Shown piece by piece: positions 38,387 to 49,368 of a stretch of 64,000 nucleotides of DNA. The stretch covers positions 93,598 through 157,597 of the forward strand of contig NZ_JAHBRX010000003.1 of the NCBI RefSeq assembly GCF_018398335.1, given 5' to 3'. This DNA comes from Chelatococcus sp. HY11 (GTDB lineage: Bacteria > Pseudomonadota > Alphaproteobacteria > Rhizobiales > Beijerinckiaceae). Made by a program: the position numbers and the translations under genes. Under the pieces are notes generated by a model that did no database searches, had not been told where the DNA came from, and was given only the letters and a program-made list of their open reading frames with translations. The first letter of the stretch is position 1. Each line of letters starts with the position of its first letter.

Positions 38387-39973
38387 TTAAGGCAGTGGCT
38401 GCGGCCATGGGAAATCCCAGCGATTTTGGTCGAGAACGAGATCTATTCCGTTTAGACTCATAGGCGTGTCGATTATTGTTATAAAGGCCTCTTCAGTACC
38501 ATCTGTGATCCGGAAGACGGTGTCTGGCAAAGTTGGATCTCCTTTCGAGTAAGACCCGTAACTAAATAGCTCAATAGACATTTCCTCAGCGACGCGAATG
38601 GCATTGATAGCATCGTGGAATCCCGCAATATCTCTTACGTTCTCTGTGGAATTATAGTAATAAACATTCGTGGAGCGGAAATGACCGGAAACTGGCGAAG
38701 GATCAGGCCCATTGCCGTATATCAACTTGCCGGGCCCTAGTTGCAAGTCGATCGTGATTGTTGTTAAAGCTGAAGTGGCGCTACCATCGGTTGCGCGATA
38801 TGTGAATGTTACTGGTCGTGAATGATAGCTATAGTCCTCATCATCGTACCAGTTTTTCCGATAGTCCTCGGGCGTGTAGACAAAGGAGCCGTCAGCTGCG
38901 AGCTCTAAAGTTCCTCGTGATGGCCCTTCCACCAACGCAGCTTGTAGGGCCGAGGGCCCGTCGCTATCGCTGTCATTACGCAAGACGCCATCAGCAACAG
39001 ATACGATAAGTGGCTGACCGCCTTGGGCGGCATAGCTGTCCGCATTCGCGACTGGCATATCGTTCACGGGATCGACCGTGATTTGAATTGCGCCATGTGA
39101 CGAATGGATCCCGTCAGTTACAATGTAGCCCGCGTGTACAATCCCGCTAAAATCAGCATCAGGCGTGAACGTCCATTGGCCATCGGAGGCCTGACTGAAG
39201 ATGCCATGAGGGCTTGTGGGAGCGGTTGAGAACGTGATGACATCCCCGTCGGGGTCAATTGCCAGAAAGCCCAGGTCGATAGCTACGTCCTCGGGTGTAT
39301 GGATGGTGAGCGTCTGAGCGATTGGAGCAGAATTAGCATCTTGGGTCAGAAACTCGGCACCTGCAATTGAGAAAGCCAGGCTGCCCTGCGCACTAAGCCT
39401 GATTTCGTCAAAGGATTCGTGGTGCGGGCTCGATATTACTATCCCATTTCCACTCACGGGGACGAGCTGTTCACCTACCTTGCTTCCAGCAAAGAGTAGC
39501 TCTGCCTTCACCAGTCCGCTGCCTTTCACATTGATGAAATCGAATTTTGCGGTATCGATCGTTTGGGTGCGGATGTTGGGGCTGAGCCCGTAGAGTTCGC
39601 TGCCGAGGCGAAACGTGAGTTGCTCACCTCCTTCGACGCTCACTGCTGATCCGTTACCCCCTCGTACTCCAAGACCGCCTGTCAGCAGCGCTGGCACCTG
39701 CACGCCGAATAGTCCACCGAGAAAGTCAAAAATCGGGGAAAGTTTTGTTGCCGCGCTGGTCGATAGCGGTCCAAGATAGGCGGCGCCTCCTTCTGCCGAG
39801 ATGTCAAGAAAGTCCAGCGCCCCACCGGATCCCCGTGACGTGTCCACGCCGTCAGGCGCAATCTCATAGTCGCGCCCCAAAGCGCTTCCTGTCGCGCGGC
39901 TGTAGACCCATGTTTCGAGTCGAAACCCCGACATCACGTCGAGCTTTATGCGATAACCAGGTTGCGCGGTCAT
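38387..39973 (-). CDS. Large Ig/cadherin-like repeat protein (bacterial surface or secreted type)
   Basis: A 528-residue acidic protein. Two tandem Ig-like/cadherin-like domains of the RTX/VCBS type are visible. One runs PEDVAIDLGFLAIDPDGDVI to GYIVTDGIHSSHGAIQITVD, and the next from PVNDMPVANADSYAAQGG to TFTYRATDGSATSALTTITI, including VLRNDSDSDG. The first ~230 residues are unassigned. There is no N-terminal signal peptide, so secretion would need another signal. GGGAAGAGG lies just before the ATG at 39973, preferred over an upstream ATG at 40027. The upstream motif at 40019 also occurs before the 53467 operon. Confidence 0.7.
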   Translation of the reverse strand: MTAQPGYRIKLDVMSGFRLETWVYSRATGSALGRDYEIAPDGVDTSRGSGGALDFLDISAEGGAAYLGPLSTSAATKLSPIFDFLGGLFGVQVPALLTGGLGVRGGNGSAVSVEGGEQLTFRLGSELYGLSPNIRTQTIDTAKFDFINVKGSGLVKAELLFAGSKVGEQLVPVSGNGIVISSPHHESFDEIRLSAQGSLAFSIAGAEFLTQDANSAPIAQTLTIHTPEDVAIDLGFLAIDPDGDVITFSTAPTSPHGIFSQASDGQWTFTPDADFSGIVHAGYIVTDGIHSSHGAIQITVDPVNDMPVANADSYAAQGGQPLIVSVADGVLRNDSDSDGPSALQAALVEGPSRGTLELAADGSFVYTPEDYRKNWYDDEDYSYHSRPVTFTYRATDGSATSALTTITIDLQLGPGKLIYGNGPDPSPVSGHFRSTNVYYYNSTENVRDIAGFHDAINAIRVAEEMSIELFSYGSYSKGDPTLPDTVFRITDGTEEAFITIIDTPMSLNGIDLVLDQNRWDFPWPQPLP

Positions 39974-40018
39974 TTGCCTCTTCCCTAATAAATCCCAATA
40001 AAAGAGTGAGTAAGCGTT

Positions 40019-40042
40019 GAAGCGCACGCATCACCCAAACGG
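40019..40042 (+). promoter_or_regulatory. Motif shared with the region upstream of the 53467 operon
   Basis: GAAGCGC (40019-40025), then after a short gap TCACCCAAACGG (40031-40042). The same two words occur at 54519-54538. Both lie upstream of minus-strand genes in the same orientation. Possible operator or recombination scar; evidence is the match only. Confidence 0.35.
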
Positions 40043-40167
40043 ATTAGGGCTGTTGGTCGGACCACGGCGGGAGCTAATATCCTACCGGCGCTAGCTGGTT
40101 CACGCTGCGGATCGGTTAAGGAGGCTGTGTATACGCCATGCCATATTGACGAGCTAAATGGGGACGC

Positions 40168-40783
40168 TTAAGCTTCGAAGTGAGGCGAGGGTTTGAGCGC
40201 CCTGCCCGGCGACAGCACGCCGCCTTGCGGAACACCCTCGCTGGAAGCCGCAAACAAGCCACGGTCAACGTGACCCGCCTTGAGGATGCGCCAGAGAAGA
40301 TCGACAAACCGTCCGTCCCGCACCCGCCGCCGTACGCATTGCAGAAGCAGCCGATGATGAACGGTGTCGAAGTAGCTCGCCAGATCACCTTCGATGATCC
40401 AGCGACCTCTCGTCGTGTCCGTGCCATCCTGAAGCTGCAACTTCACGGTGCGGACGGCATGATGCACGCTGCGTTCCGGCCGGAAGCCATAGGACAGGCG
40501 ATGGAAGTCGCTCTCCCAGATCGGCTCCATGGCCATCAGCATGGCGCGCTGGACAATGCGGTCTGTCAGGGTCGGTATACCCAGTGGTCGTAGCTTGCCA
40601 TTGGCTTTCGGGATATAGATCCGCTTGACCGGCTTCGGGCGATAGGTGCCCTTCAGCAGGCTTGTCCGCAAGTCGGCCAGATGGCGATCCAGTCCGGCCT
40701 GCATCCGTCGCTTGTCTATTCCGTCAATGCCCGGTGTCCGTGCGCCACTCGACGCCAGAACGATCCGGGCAGCCTCGGCGAGC
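40168..40783 (-). pseudogene. Group II intron reverse transcriptase/maturase, middle fragment
   Basis: Continues the enzyme from EAARIVLASSGARTPGIDGI through YRPKPVKRIYIPKANGKLRP, RLSYGFRPERSVHHAV and IIEGDLASYFDTVHH, the fingers-palm motifs RT1-RT3, and ends just after SEGVPQGGVLSP. The catalytic YADD box, the maturase X domain and the endonuclease domain are absent. The final residues (GRALKPSPHFEA) are foreign. The N-terminal piece lies at 43405-43511 across the IS21. Confidence 0.85.
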
Positions 40784-40866
40784 TGTCGCGCGACGTTCAG
40801 GGTGAGAAAGCGCGACAAACAAGATGAATCCTGCGTTCCGGGATTGGGGAAGGGCGTAGCCCGTAG

Positions 40867-43322
<2,456 letters not shown>

Positions 43323-43404
43323 AATCGCCACTGAATGACGCGCCGCGACAATCACATTCTCATCCTGATTGACGCGCAATCCTCATCCTGTTTGTCGCGC
43401 TACA

Positions 43405-43511
43405 GCGAGCCATTCCTGATCGGCAATGAGCCGAAGAAGACGATCGAACCGCCGGTTCGGATCGCTTTCAGCCCATGTTGCGAGCTTGTGCTGCATTTCG
43501 CTGATTATCAA
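43405..43511 (-). pseudogene. Group II intron reverse transcriptase, N-terminal fragment
   Basis: From a TTG at 43511 (preceded by GAGGTGAAG) or the ATG at 43496 it reads MQHKLATWAESDPNRRFDRL, then LRLIADQEWLA, the conserved RT0-type N-terminus of bacterial intron-encoded proteins. The IS21 insertion follows directly. Too short for automatic detection. Confidence 0.75.
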
Positions 43512-44163
43512 AGGTCTTCACCTCGTGTGGTCAGGTAATTTGCACTCCAAGCAGATTGAACTGCTCCCCTTCGCCATGTGACAGGCTTTCCCTGCCGCGG
43601 ACTACTACGGGAACTCCGCCGGCATGATGGACATCAGGGTCAACTCCCTTGCGACGCAGAACATCGTGGGCATTCCATCATGCCTTCTCTCGTTCATATG
43701 CTGGACATTCCACGCACTGGGGAGGTTGCCGGTCGCAGTCCTTGTCCTTGCGTCCCGCAAGTCGATGCCGCTGCCATGGTCTGGCTATGTTCTCCCCATG
43801 GCTCCCTGCAGGCGACCTACATGTACGCCCACATTCGGATGCCGCCGACATACGTCTCCGGCGACCTCATCGGCATTTCGCCTGTTAAGCCGTGTAGGCG
43901 AAGGCGACATTTCAACCCTCGGATGCGGATTAACCGGTTCGTGTTCCTCAACCTTCCAGTGCTACAGCCTCGGGAACCATCTCGGCGTAACGGCTTCACC
44001 TCAATTCCCTTTACCTGCGGGCTACGTCACCCTGCCAGTTGACGGCAGGTCACCGCCGCTTGGGCTCATGCCCCCTCACAGCAGAGGGCAAGGCAGTCAC
44101 GTTTCCTCCTTTCTCAATGCATTCCAGTCATATGCACCCCGGACCATCCGGGTCGAGGCGCAC
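43512..44163 (-). ncRNA. 5' RNA region of the group II intron
   Basis: 652 bp between the intron 5' end and the reverse transcriptase start. It contains paired segments such as CCTGCCGTCAACTGGCAGG and no sustained coding frame. By analogy it should form domains I-III with exon-binding sites; the fold was not computed. Confidence 0.6.
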
Positions 44164-44569
44164 TGTAGGTGATGTCGGTGACCCATACTTTGTTAGGCGT
44201 GTCCACCGTGAACGCTTGTTGCAAACGGTTGGGCGCGAGGAGTGACGGGCGGCCGGCCAACGGCCGAGGCTTCCTGTAGCCGCGGACAGCCCGGATCTTG
44301 TGGCGCCGCATGAGCCGCTCGACACGATGCAGGCCGCAGGTCTCGCCCACTTCCCGCAGGTCGCCGAACACCCGGCGAGCTCCGTAAATCTCGTGGCTGG
44401 CCGCATGGGAGTGTCGAATGAGCTCCAGCAACCGGGCATCCTCGGTGTCACGGTCCGATACCGGAGCATGAAGCCATGCATAGAACCCGGCCCTGGCAAC
44501 CCGCAGGACACGGCACATCAGCGTGACGGCATAGTCATGCCGATGCTCGTTCATGAAGCGGTACTTCAC
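44164..44569 (-). pseudogene. IS3-family OrfB, 5' part interrupted by the group II intron
   Basis: Encodes the N-terminal half of an IS3 transposase: MCRVLRVARAGFYAWLHAPV, EIYGARRVFGDLREVG, and VDTPNKVWVTDITY, where the first catalytic aspartate lies, before the intron begins. The second aspartate and the glutamate are lost with the truncated intron. It overlaps orfA, and an AAAAAAAG slip site at about 44601-44608 could have produced the fusion protein. Confidence 0.8.
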
Positions 44570-44850
44570 TCGGCTTGTCTGGCAAAGTACCGCGCGGCTT
44601 TTTTTAAAAGATCGCGCTCCTCTTCGACCCGACGCATCTCAGCGCGTAGGCGAAGGATCTCGCTTCTAGCTTCCAGAAGTTCCTTCGATTGCTGCTCGGA
44701 TCTGTCGGGCGAAAGAGCCTTGACCCACTTGTACAGGCTGTGCGCCGACACACCCAGGCGCGACGCGACATCGGGCACGGAGTAACCCCGTTCGATGACT
44801 TGCCTGACCGCCTCCTCCTTAAACTCCGGTGCAAATCTCTGCGAACTCAT
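44566..44850 (-). CDS. IS3-family OrfA
   Basis: A 94-residue helix-turn-helix protein: MSSQRFAPEFKEEAVRQVIE, then YSVPDVASRLGVSAHSLYKW, then a zipper-like helix (LEARSEILRLRAEMRRVEEE) as in IS3-group OrfA. The ATG at 44850 gives the standard family N-terminus. The associated orfB is broken by a group II intron, so the element cannot transpose on its own. Confidence 0.85.
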   Translation of the reverse strand: MSSQRFAPEFKEEAVRQVIERGYSVPDVASRLGVSAHSLYKWVKALSPDRSEQQSKELLEARSEILRLRAEMRRVEEERDLLKKAARYFARQAE

Positions 44851-44879
44851 GACCAACCTCCTATGCTCAAAGGATAGGC

Positions 44880-45075
44880 CGGCTTTGTCTAACGAACAGG
44901 GGGTAGTCCATATGCGGGAGAGATGCTTTTCGCACGACACGATCACCCGATGGCCCGGACCTCCGCGGCTGACAGGAACTCCAGCGCGCTCGAATGTCTG
45001 CACCAGGCGGTAGACTGGTATTCCGTCGACGTACTTATGAACCAGCGCGAAGGCCATCCCCCACGACAGGAAGGA
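44880..45075 (-). pseudogene. IS66-like transposase fragment
   Basis: Minus-strand frame with FALVHKYVDGIPVYRLVQTF, then ERAGVPVSRGGPGHRVI, a pattern seen in the central part of IS66-type TnpC proteins (KYxDxxPxYRxExxFxRxG). There is no start or catalytic core. Wedged between the IS3 element and the GIY-YIG-like gene, whose 3' end it replaces. Confidence 0.5.
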
Positions 45076-45544
45076 ACATTGGGGTGAGTTTTCGCTGGGC
45101 GACGCGATTAGCTTCTTCCACCCGACCGCACCTGATAGCATCCACGCACAGGATCCCATGAACGCCCTGTGCCCAGGTATCGAGATGCAGAGCTTCCCTC
45201 TGCGTATGTGAATGGGTCAGATGCTCGAACAACCGGACCTCAAGGTTGGCTGTGTAGCCAACATACAAGGTGTGCCCGCCCGCCGGGACTGGCGCGAGCT
45301 GCGGATAGCGATAGCCAGGATGGCGATGGCTGACAAAGTGATCGAGGATGTGGGCCAGCGACGCGCGCCTGACCGAAAGCCAGAATACGCCCGGTCCGGA
45401 CCCAAAGATACGCGAGAGCCGATCCTTGATCTGCCAATCTGCAACACCGACCGTGGCAAAGCCGATGGACCAGGCCCGATGGTCAAGGTTGCTCCTTGCC
45501 CCAAGGATCGGCAGGATGGTTGAATCAACGGTTCCTGTGTTCAA
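45035..45544 (-). CDS. GIY-YIG-like hypothetical protein, 3' end altered
   Basis: A 169-residue protein. The segment HTLYVGYTANLEVRLFEHLT near residue 92 resembles the GIY-YIG nuclease core (LYVG-x-T-xN...R...H), with the arginine retained. The N-terminal 80 residues (AWSIGFATVGVADWQIKDRL) are unassigned. The last ~13 residues come from the IS66-like fragment, so the native C-terminus, where the catalytic glutamate could lie, may be lost. Nuclease activity is therefore doubtful. Confidence 0.5.
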   Translation of the reverse strand: MNTGTVDSTILPILGARSNLDHRAWSIGFATVGVADWQIKDRLSRIFGSGPGVFWLSVRRASLAHILDHFVSHRHPGYRYPQLAPVPAGGHTLYVGYTANLEVRLFEHLTHSHTQREALHLDTWAQGVHGILCVDAIRCGRVEEANRVAQRKLTPMFLPVVGDGLRAGS

Positions 45545-45611
45545 AATCGTTCCTGGTTGTCCTCGATGATGACTTCTTGCTGATCACGAATTGCCCAGCC
45601 GGGTCGCCAGG

Positions 45612-45944
45612 TCAAAGGCCGTAATGGACACACAGGCTTTCGACCTCAGCCTGCCTGCCCTGCCGTACCATGTGACGCGTCCAATCGAGCGTTGCCAGGC
45701 GGACCGTGGTTCCTGTGACAGTGTAGGGAGAAAACCCGAGCTCCGTCCGGCGAGCATCGACGCGTGCGATAGAGTCGGCGCTCATCGGATTGATGCCTTG
45801 TCTCCGCAGTGTAGCATCCACAGTGTCGTCGTAAATCTCGTCATACTCTTCAGGAAACAGCCGGGCATGGAAGGCCCGAACTTGCCTCTCCAGAGTTTCG
45901 TCTGCGCATCCTCTCGCTGACTGGGCGACAGCCCCGCCCGCCAT
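45612..45944 (-). CDS. Hypothetical protein
   Basis: A 110-residue protein from the ATG at 45944 (MAGGAVAQSARGCADETLER). Sequence such as RLFPEEYDEIYDDTVDATLR and DSIARVDARRTELGFSPYTV looks like a real, charged, soluble protein. No family recognised. It follows the exported 45977 gene on the same strand with a 32-bp gap, so the two may be cotranscribed. Confidence 0.45.
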   Translation of the reverse strand: MAGGAVAQSARGCADETLERQVRAFHARLFPEEYDEIYDDTVDATLRRQGINPMSADSIARVDARRTELGFSPYTVTGTTVRLATLDWTRHMVRQGRQAEVESLCVHYGL

Positions 45945-45976
45945 TCCCCGACCTGCGTGACGCTGCCTTGACACCT

Positions 45977-46588
45977 TCACCGCCGACACCGGACCCAATC
46001 CTGGCCGCCCTTGACCGATCTGTAGCAAAGCCCGCGCTTCTTGAGCTCATCCGCCGCATTCGCGCGGCGACTGCAAGCCTTGTCGGTCGCAGGGTCATCG
46101 CCAGAGCCTCCTCGGCACGCATCGTTCTGATCCGCCCAATAGTCGATCAGCGCCTTGCTTGCCATTCCCCGCAAGGGCGGCGCCGCGGGCGCCTTCTGCA
46201 TAGTGCTCGCAAGGGGGATACACCACTGATAGTCCTCGCCCTCGAGGCTGAACCGCTCCCGCGTCGGGACATCGAGGATGAAGGACTGCGTGAAGGTCTC
46301 GCCAAACTCCCGGCAGGTGGTCTCGACGTGATAGCGATGCGGGGGCCGGACCATTTTTATCATGGCGACCACACAGGCAGTCTCTGGTCCTTGAAACTGT
46401 TTTCCACCCTTGTCGACTTCATAGGGCGCAAAGTCGAGCTCGCCCCGTCTGAATTCCGCGCATCGTTGTGGTGTCTCAGTGTAGACCCCATCGCGCAGCG
46501 GTACCCGGTCATCGGCAATGACGGGATGGACAAACACCGTGAAAACGATCAAGGGCAGCGCAGCCCTGGCAACCCATCGGATCCTCAT
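45977..46588 (-). CDS. Exported hypothetical protein
   Basis: A 203-residue protein with a typical signal peptide (MRIRWVARAALPLIVFTVFV, cleavage likely after VIA-D). The mature part has six to eight cysteines, among them RCAEF, TACVVAMIKM, TTCREFG, QWCIPL and GLCYRSV, consistent with disulphides in the periplasm. Start at 46588 is chosen over the longer frame because it begins the signal peptide. Function unknown. Lies 11 bp after the zinc-ribbon gene and is probably in the same operon. Confidence 0.6.
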   Translation of the reverse strand: MRIRWVARAALPLIVFTVFVHPVIADDRVPLRDGVYTETPQRCAEFRRGELDFAPYEVDKGGKQFQGPETACVVAMIKMVRPPHRYHVETTCREFGETFTQSFILDVPTRERFSLEGEDYQWCIPLASTMQKAPAAPPLRGMASKALIDYWADQNDACRGGSGDDPATDKACSRRANAADELKKRGLCYRSVKGGQDWVRCRR

Positions 46589-46598
46589 GGCGGCGGTC

Positions 46599-46937
46599 TC
46601 AAAAATAGTAGCGTTTGTTACGGAACACATACAGCAGGAGATAGACCGGCAGCCATAACCCACCGGTCAAGATCGACAGGATGATGTGCAACCAGTGCGG
46701 GAACCGCTTGATGGGACCGGCGTAACCGGCAACTGCTGAGGCGGCTGCCGCTGCGGCACCGCCTCCTCCGGCATTCATGAAGACCTGCGAGGTGCCTTGC
46801 TGCTGCCTCTTCAACATCTCGAGTTCGCGCATCTGAGGGTCAAGGATTTCGTTGCAGTACCTGCATTTCTTGGACTGCGCATTGATCGTTTCCGAACAGT
46901 ATGGGCAGCTCCTCATTTGTGGGGTGGTGGCTTCCAT
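46599..46937 (-). CDS. Zinc-ribbon membrane protein
   Basis: A 112-residue protein. The N-terminal double-CxxC zinc ribbon (RSCPYCSETINAQSKKCRYC) is followed by a charged linker (ELEMLKRQQQG), an alanine/glycine stretch, and a C-terminal hydrophobic hairpin (WLHIILSILTGGLWLPVYLL) resembling superinfection-immunity-type membrane segments. GAGAGG lies just before the ATG. Divergent from the XRE regulator across an intergenic region with a palindrome, which suggests control by that regulator (inference). Confidence 0.65.
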   Translation of the reverse strand: MEATTPQMRSCPYCSETINAQSKKCRYCNEILDPQMRELEMLKRQQQGTSQVFMNAGGGGAAAAAASAVAGYAGPIKRFPHWLHIILSILTGGLWLPVYLLLYVFRNKRYYF

Positions 46938-46996
46938 TCATAGCCTCTCAATTGGTGCCTAAGGGATAGTGGAACCCAATCGCAATTTCAACAGGA

Positions 46997-47016
46997 ATCC
47001 GTAGTATTCTACGGAT
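46997..47016. promoter_or_regulatory. Palindromic operator between the zinc-ribbon and XRE genes
   Basis: ATCCGTAG and CTACGGAT, perfect 8-bp arms separated by TATT. A further half-site (TACGTAG) follows at about 47029-47035. It is centred in the divergent intergenic region, a typical place for XRE repressor binding. Confidence 0.55.
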
Positions 47017-47079
47017 AAATAACATCTGTACGTAGTTCAATCTGTTCAACGCCGCGCCTGGCCAGCGCAAAACTGCGCA

Positions 47080-47412
47080 ATGGTCGCTGTCGCCAAGTTC
47101 GGTCTGATTCTGAGAGAGATTCGTCGCCAGAAAGGCCTGACGCAGGAGGAACTCGCCCATAAGGCCGGGCGCTCGGTGGACGCTGTCTCTCAATGGGAAC
47201 GTGCTATTAACTGGCCAACATTGAAGACACTTGTCCAGCTAAGCGAGGCGCTGGAGGTCCCCGTCCGAACATTCTTCGATGTCCCTGACGCACAGAAGTC
47301 GGATCAACGCCTACAGATGGATGTTGAAGCACGCCTGCTTCTTGATTCATTGCCAGATAATGATCTCGCAGTGGCGCTCGAGCAACTTCGGGCATTGACA
47401 AAGCGTCGCTGA
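47080..47412 (+). CDS. XRE-family helix-turn-helix regulator
   Basis: A 110-residue regulator with an N-terminal Cro/C1-type HTH: LREIRRQKGLTQEELAHKAG, then SVDAVSQWERAINWPTLKTL and LVQLSEALEVPVRTFFD. The C-terminal 40 residues are helical, perhaps for dimerisation. No clear ribosome binding site precedes the ATG. It probably binds the palindrome at 46997 and controls itself and the zinc-ribbon operon. Confidence 0.85.
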   Translation: MVAVAKFGLILREIRRQKGLTQEELAHKAGRSVDAVSQWERAINWPTLKTLVQLSEALEVPVRTFFDVPDAQKSDQRLQMDVEARLLLDSLPDNDLAVALEQLRALTKRR

Positions 47413-47752
47413 CCAACCAGCGACGGGACATGGGAGCTGGCCGTCCATACCACCAGCCGATGACTTAGATTACCCAGTGGTGGGGCGCAGTCAGCTAGGT
47501 ACGGTCTCCATGTTCATCACCTTGGTTTCGTTTGCGGCTCACCAAAAATCATGCTTGGTTCTGTGGGTTCACGCTCCCCCGTGAGCAGCCTCCCGATTTG
47601 CCGCTCCCTCGGCTGCCGCAAGGCAAGAATCGGGAGGCATTTTCGATCCCGCAAGTCCGAGCAGTGAGGCTCCGGCTCGACCGCGAACTTGGCCACTCGG
47701 ATATTCTCCGCTATCACACCCCCATGTGAAGTCCTTGCGATGGCGAGATTGC
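47413..47752. other. Intergenic, no gene seen
   Basis: 340 bp. The inverted words GCCTCCCGATTTGCCG (plus strand, near 47587) and CGGGAGGCA (near 47630) could form a loose hairpin around GCTGCCGCAAGGCAAG. No protein recognised on either strand. Confidence 0.3.
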
Positions 47753-48001
47753 ATGGTCCGGACAACCATTCGCGAGCAACTCGCATTGGCTGAGCGCCAT
47801 ATCCGCGACGGCGAACACCGTCTGGCACGGTTGCATGAGTCGGTCTCGCTTCACATCTCGCGCAGCACAGATGCTGACAGCCTTCGGGCGCTGCTCGACC
47901 ATGAAGAGCGCCAACAAGGCCTCCGGACGATGGATCGCGGTCAGCTGATCGCCATGCTGGCTTGGTTCGAGAAGTCGGCGCTTGAACGGAAAGCACGATA
48001 A
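47753..48001 (+). CDS. Small helical protein, paralogue of the 25929 gene
   Basis: An 82-residue protein, MVRTTIREQLALAERHIRDG, predicted all-helical. It shares spacing and key residues with the 25929 product (GE.RL, LLxxxE, R.MDRGQLIAMLAWF). Short proteins of this kind recur in rhizobial accessory DNA and have no assigned function. An upstream in-frame ATG at 47726 exists; the one at 47753 fits the paralogue better. Confidence 0.55.
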   Translation: MVRTTIREQLALAERHIRDGEHRLARLHESVSLHISRSTDADSLRALLDHEERQQGLRTMDRGQLIAMLAWFEKSALERKAR

Positions 48002-48192
48002 TGGCACCAGAAACCAGGACGTAGTCCGGTCCGATTTTGAATAAAGTCGCACTCACCCGGTCGCGGCAGATCAATACCCGGTGATTCGAGGCAGGATTTC
48101 CATTGGCCGATTTCTGTATGTCTCGCTCTGCGACTAATGTGACGGTTTCTGTCTTGCACTGTGATATATACGCTGTCCAAGAAGGATAACGT

Positions 48193-49206
48193 ATGGACTG
48201 GTTCAAATCTCTGACGGGCTTTTCCGAACTCGGCTATCGCGAAACCCGCACACTGCTAGAGCTCAACAACTCTCGACTTCAATCGAAGATCAATGGGCGT
48301 GCCTCCGAGGTTGGCACCTTCTCAATGACCTCGCTCAACGATCTGAGGGAACAGGTTGCAGCAGGTTGGAGCATCCCATCCAGACCCCGCCTCAGCCTGG
48401 TACAGGGCGATGTGCGTGAGATGCATCAGGCGTCAGAATATGCTGGGGCCCTGTTTCAGGTTGCATCGCAATTCAACGCCCTGGAAATGATTCACCCTGA
48501 CGTCACACCAGAACATGGTGTTGCGGGATACGCCTACGACCCCACGCAAGGACCGGCCTGCGCCATCGCTGCCGGTGCTGCCACAATCTATCGCAATTAT
48601 TTCGTGCCTGTTGGCGACCAGGTCGGCCAAACGGCCTTCCGCCAACTTGATGGTCTCGCCGGCGTTGGGGAGGAGCTAAGTCGCCTCCTCTGTTGCGCTG
48701 TCGACGACCTCTGGGACATGCGCAATGGCTATGCACTACCAAGCCAAGGCTCCCTAGAAAGGATCACCCAACTCCTTGACGGAATGACTTCTGACGCTGT
48801 GGAGGCTCTCGCAGGCAGGCTCCGCATTGGCCTCCATAGCGATGTTGAGGTAACGGACGCTGAGCGGCGGCCGGGTCCGGTCGTCAGCCAGGCATTTTGC
48901 TCCGCGCTTCCTGTTTCTTACGGAGCGATTCCGCAGTCTTCCTGGAGCTCCTTCGCGCAGCTTGTGCTGGATGCTGCCTACGAGGCAACCCTTTTGGCAG
49001 GGGTCCTCAACGCGCGGCGAGGCACGTCGAACATCGTTCTCTTGACGCGGCTCGGCGGAGGCGCATTTGGTAACGATGAGATGTGGATCCACAATGCCAT
49101 TCGACGGGCCGTGACCAAAGTCGCCGACTTTGATTTGGACGTGCGGCTAGTAAGTTATGGCCTTCCATCGGCACAGACACGAGCGTTGATCAACGATTTC
49201 GCATAG
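48193..49206 (+). CDS. Hypothetical protein with possible macrodomain-like C-terminus
   Basis: A 337-residue protein. Conserved-looking segments include ALFQVASQFNALEMIHPDVT, TQGPACAIAAGAATIYRNYF and, near the C-terminus, IVLLTRLGGGAFGNDEMWIH followed by VRLVSYGLPS. The glycine-rich LTRLGGGAFGN loop and the following strand recall ADP-ribose-binding macrodomains, but this is a weak, by-eye resemblance. The preceding small gene (47753) ends 191 bp upstream; no regulator or partner is obvious. AGAAGGATAACGT precedes the ATG. Confidence 0.6.
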   Translation: MDWFKSLTGFSELGYRETRTLLELNNSRLQSKINGRASEVGTFSMTSLNDLREQVAAGWSIPSRPRLSLVQGDVREMHQASEYAGALFQVASQFNALEMIHPDVTPEHGVAGYAYDPTQGPACAIAAGAATIYRNYFVPVGDQVGQTAFRQLDGLAGVGEELSRLLCCAVDDLWDMRNGYALPSQGSLERITQLLDGMTSDAVEALAGRLRIGLHSDVEVTDAERRPGPVVSQAFCSALPVSYGAIPQSSWSSFAQLVLDAAYEATLLAGVLNARRGTSNIVLLTRLGGGAFGNDEMWIHNAIRRAVTKVADFDLDVRLVSYGLPSAQTRALINDFA

Positions 49207-49368
49207 CCGGCACCGGTGGGCCTGACGGGTCCCTAGGGGAGATGGCGGAGAGCGCTTTATCGCCAAGCTTAGAGCTGGGCCCGACAATGCCTCGTCCTCG
49301 CTCTGGTCTGCCCCCTGAAAAGTGGTCCTCCCTGAAGTAGGCTCTTGAGCCTCGGTGAGGACGTTGGA

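Noticed and set aside
43578..44245. Plus-strand frames of up to 182 codons
   Set aside because: They run across the structured 5' region of the group II intron and its junction; no protein resemblance.
47517..48206. A 229-codon minus-strand frame
   Set aside because: It covers the plus-strand 47753 gene, which has a paralogue in the window; the minus-strand product has no coherent sequence.
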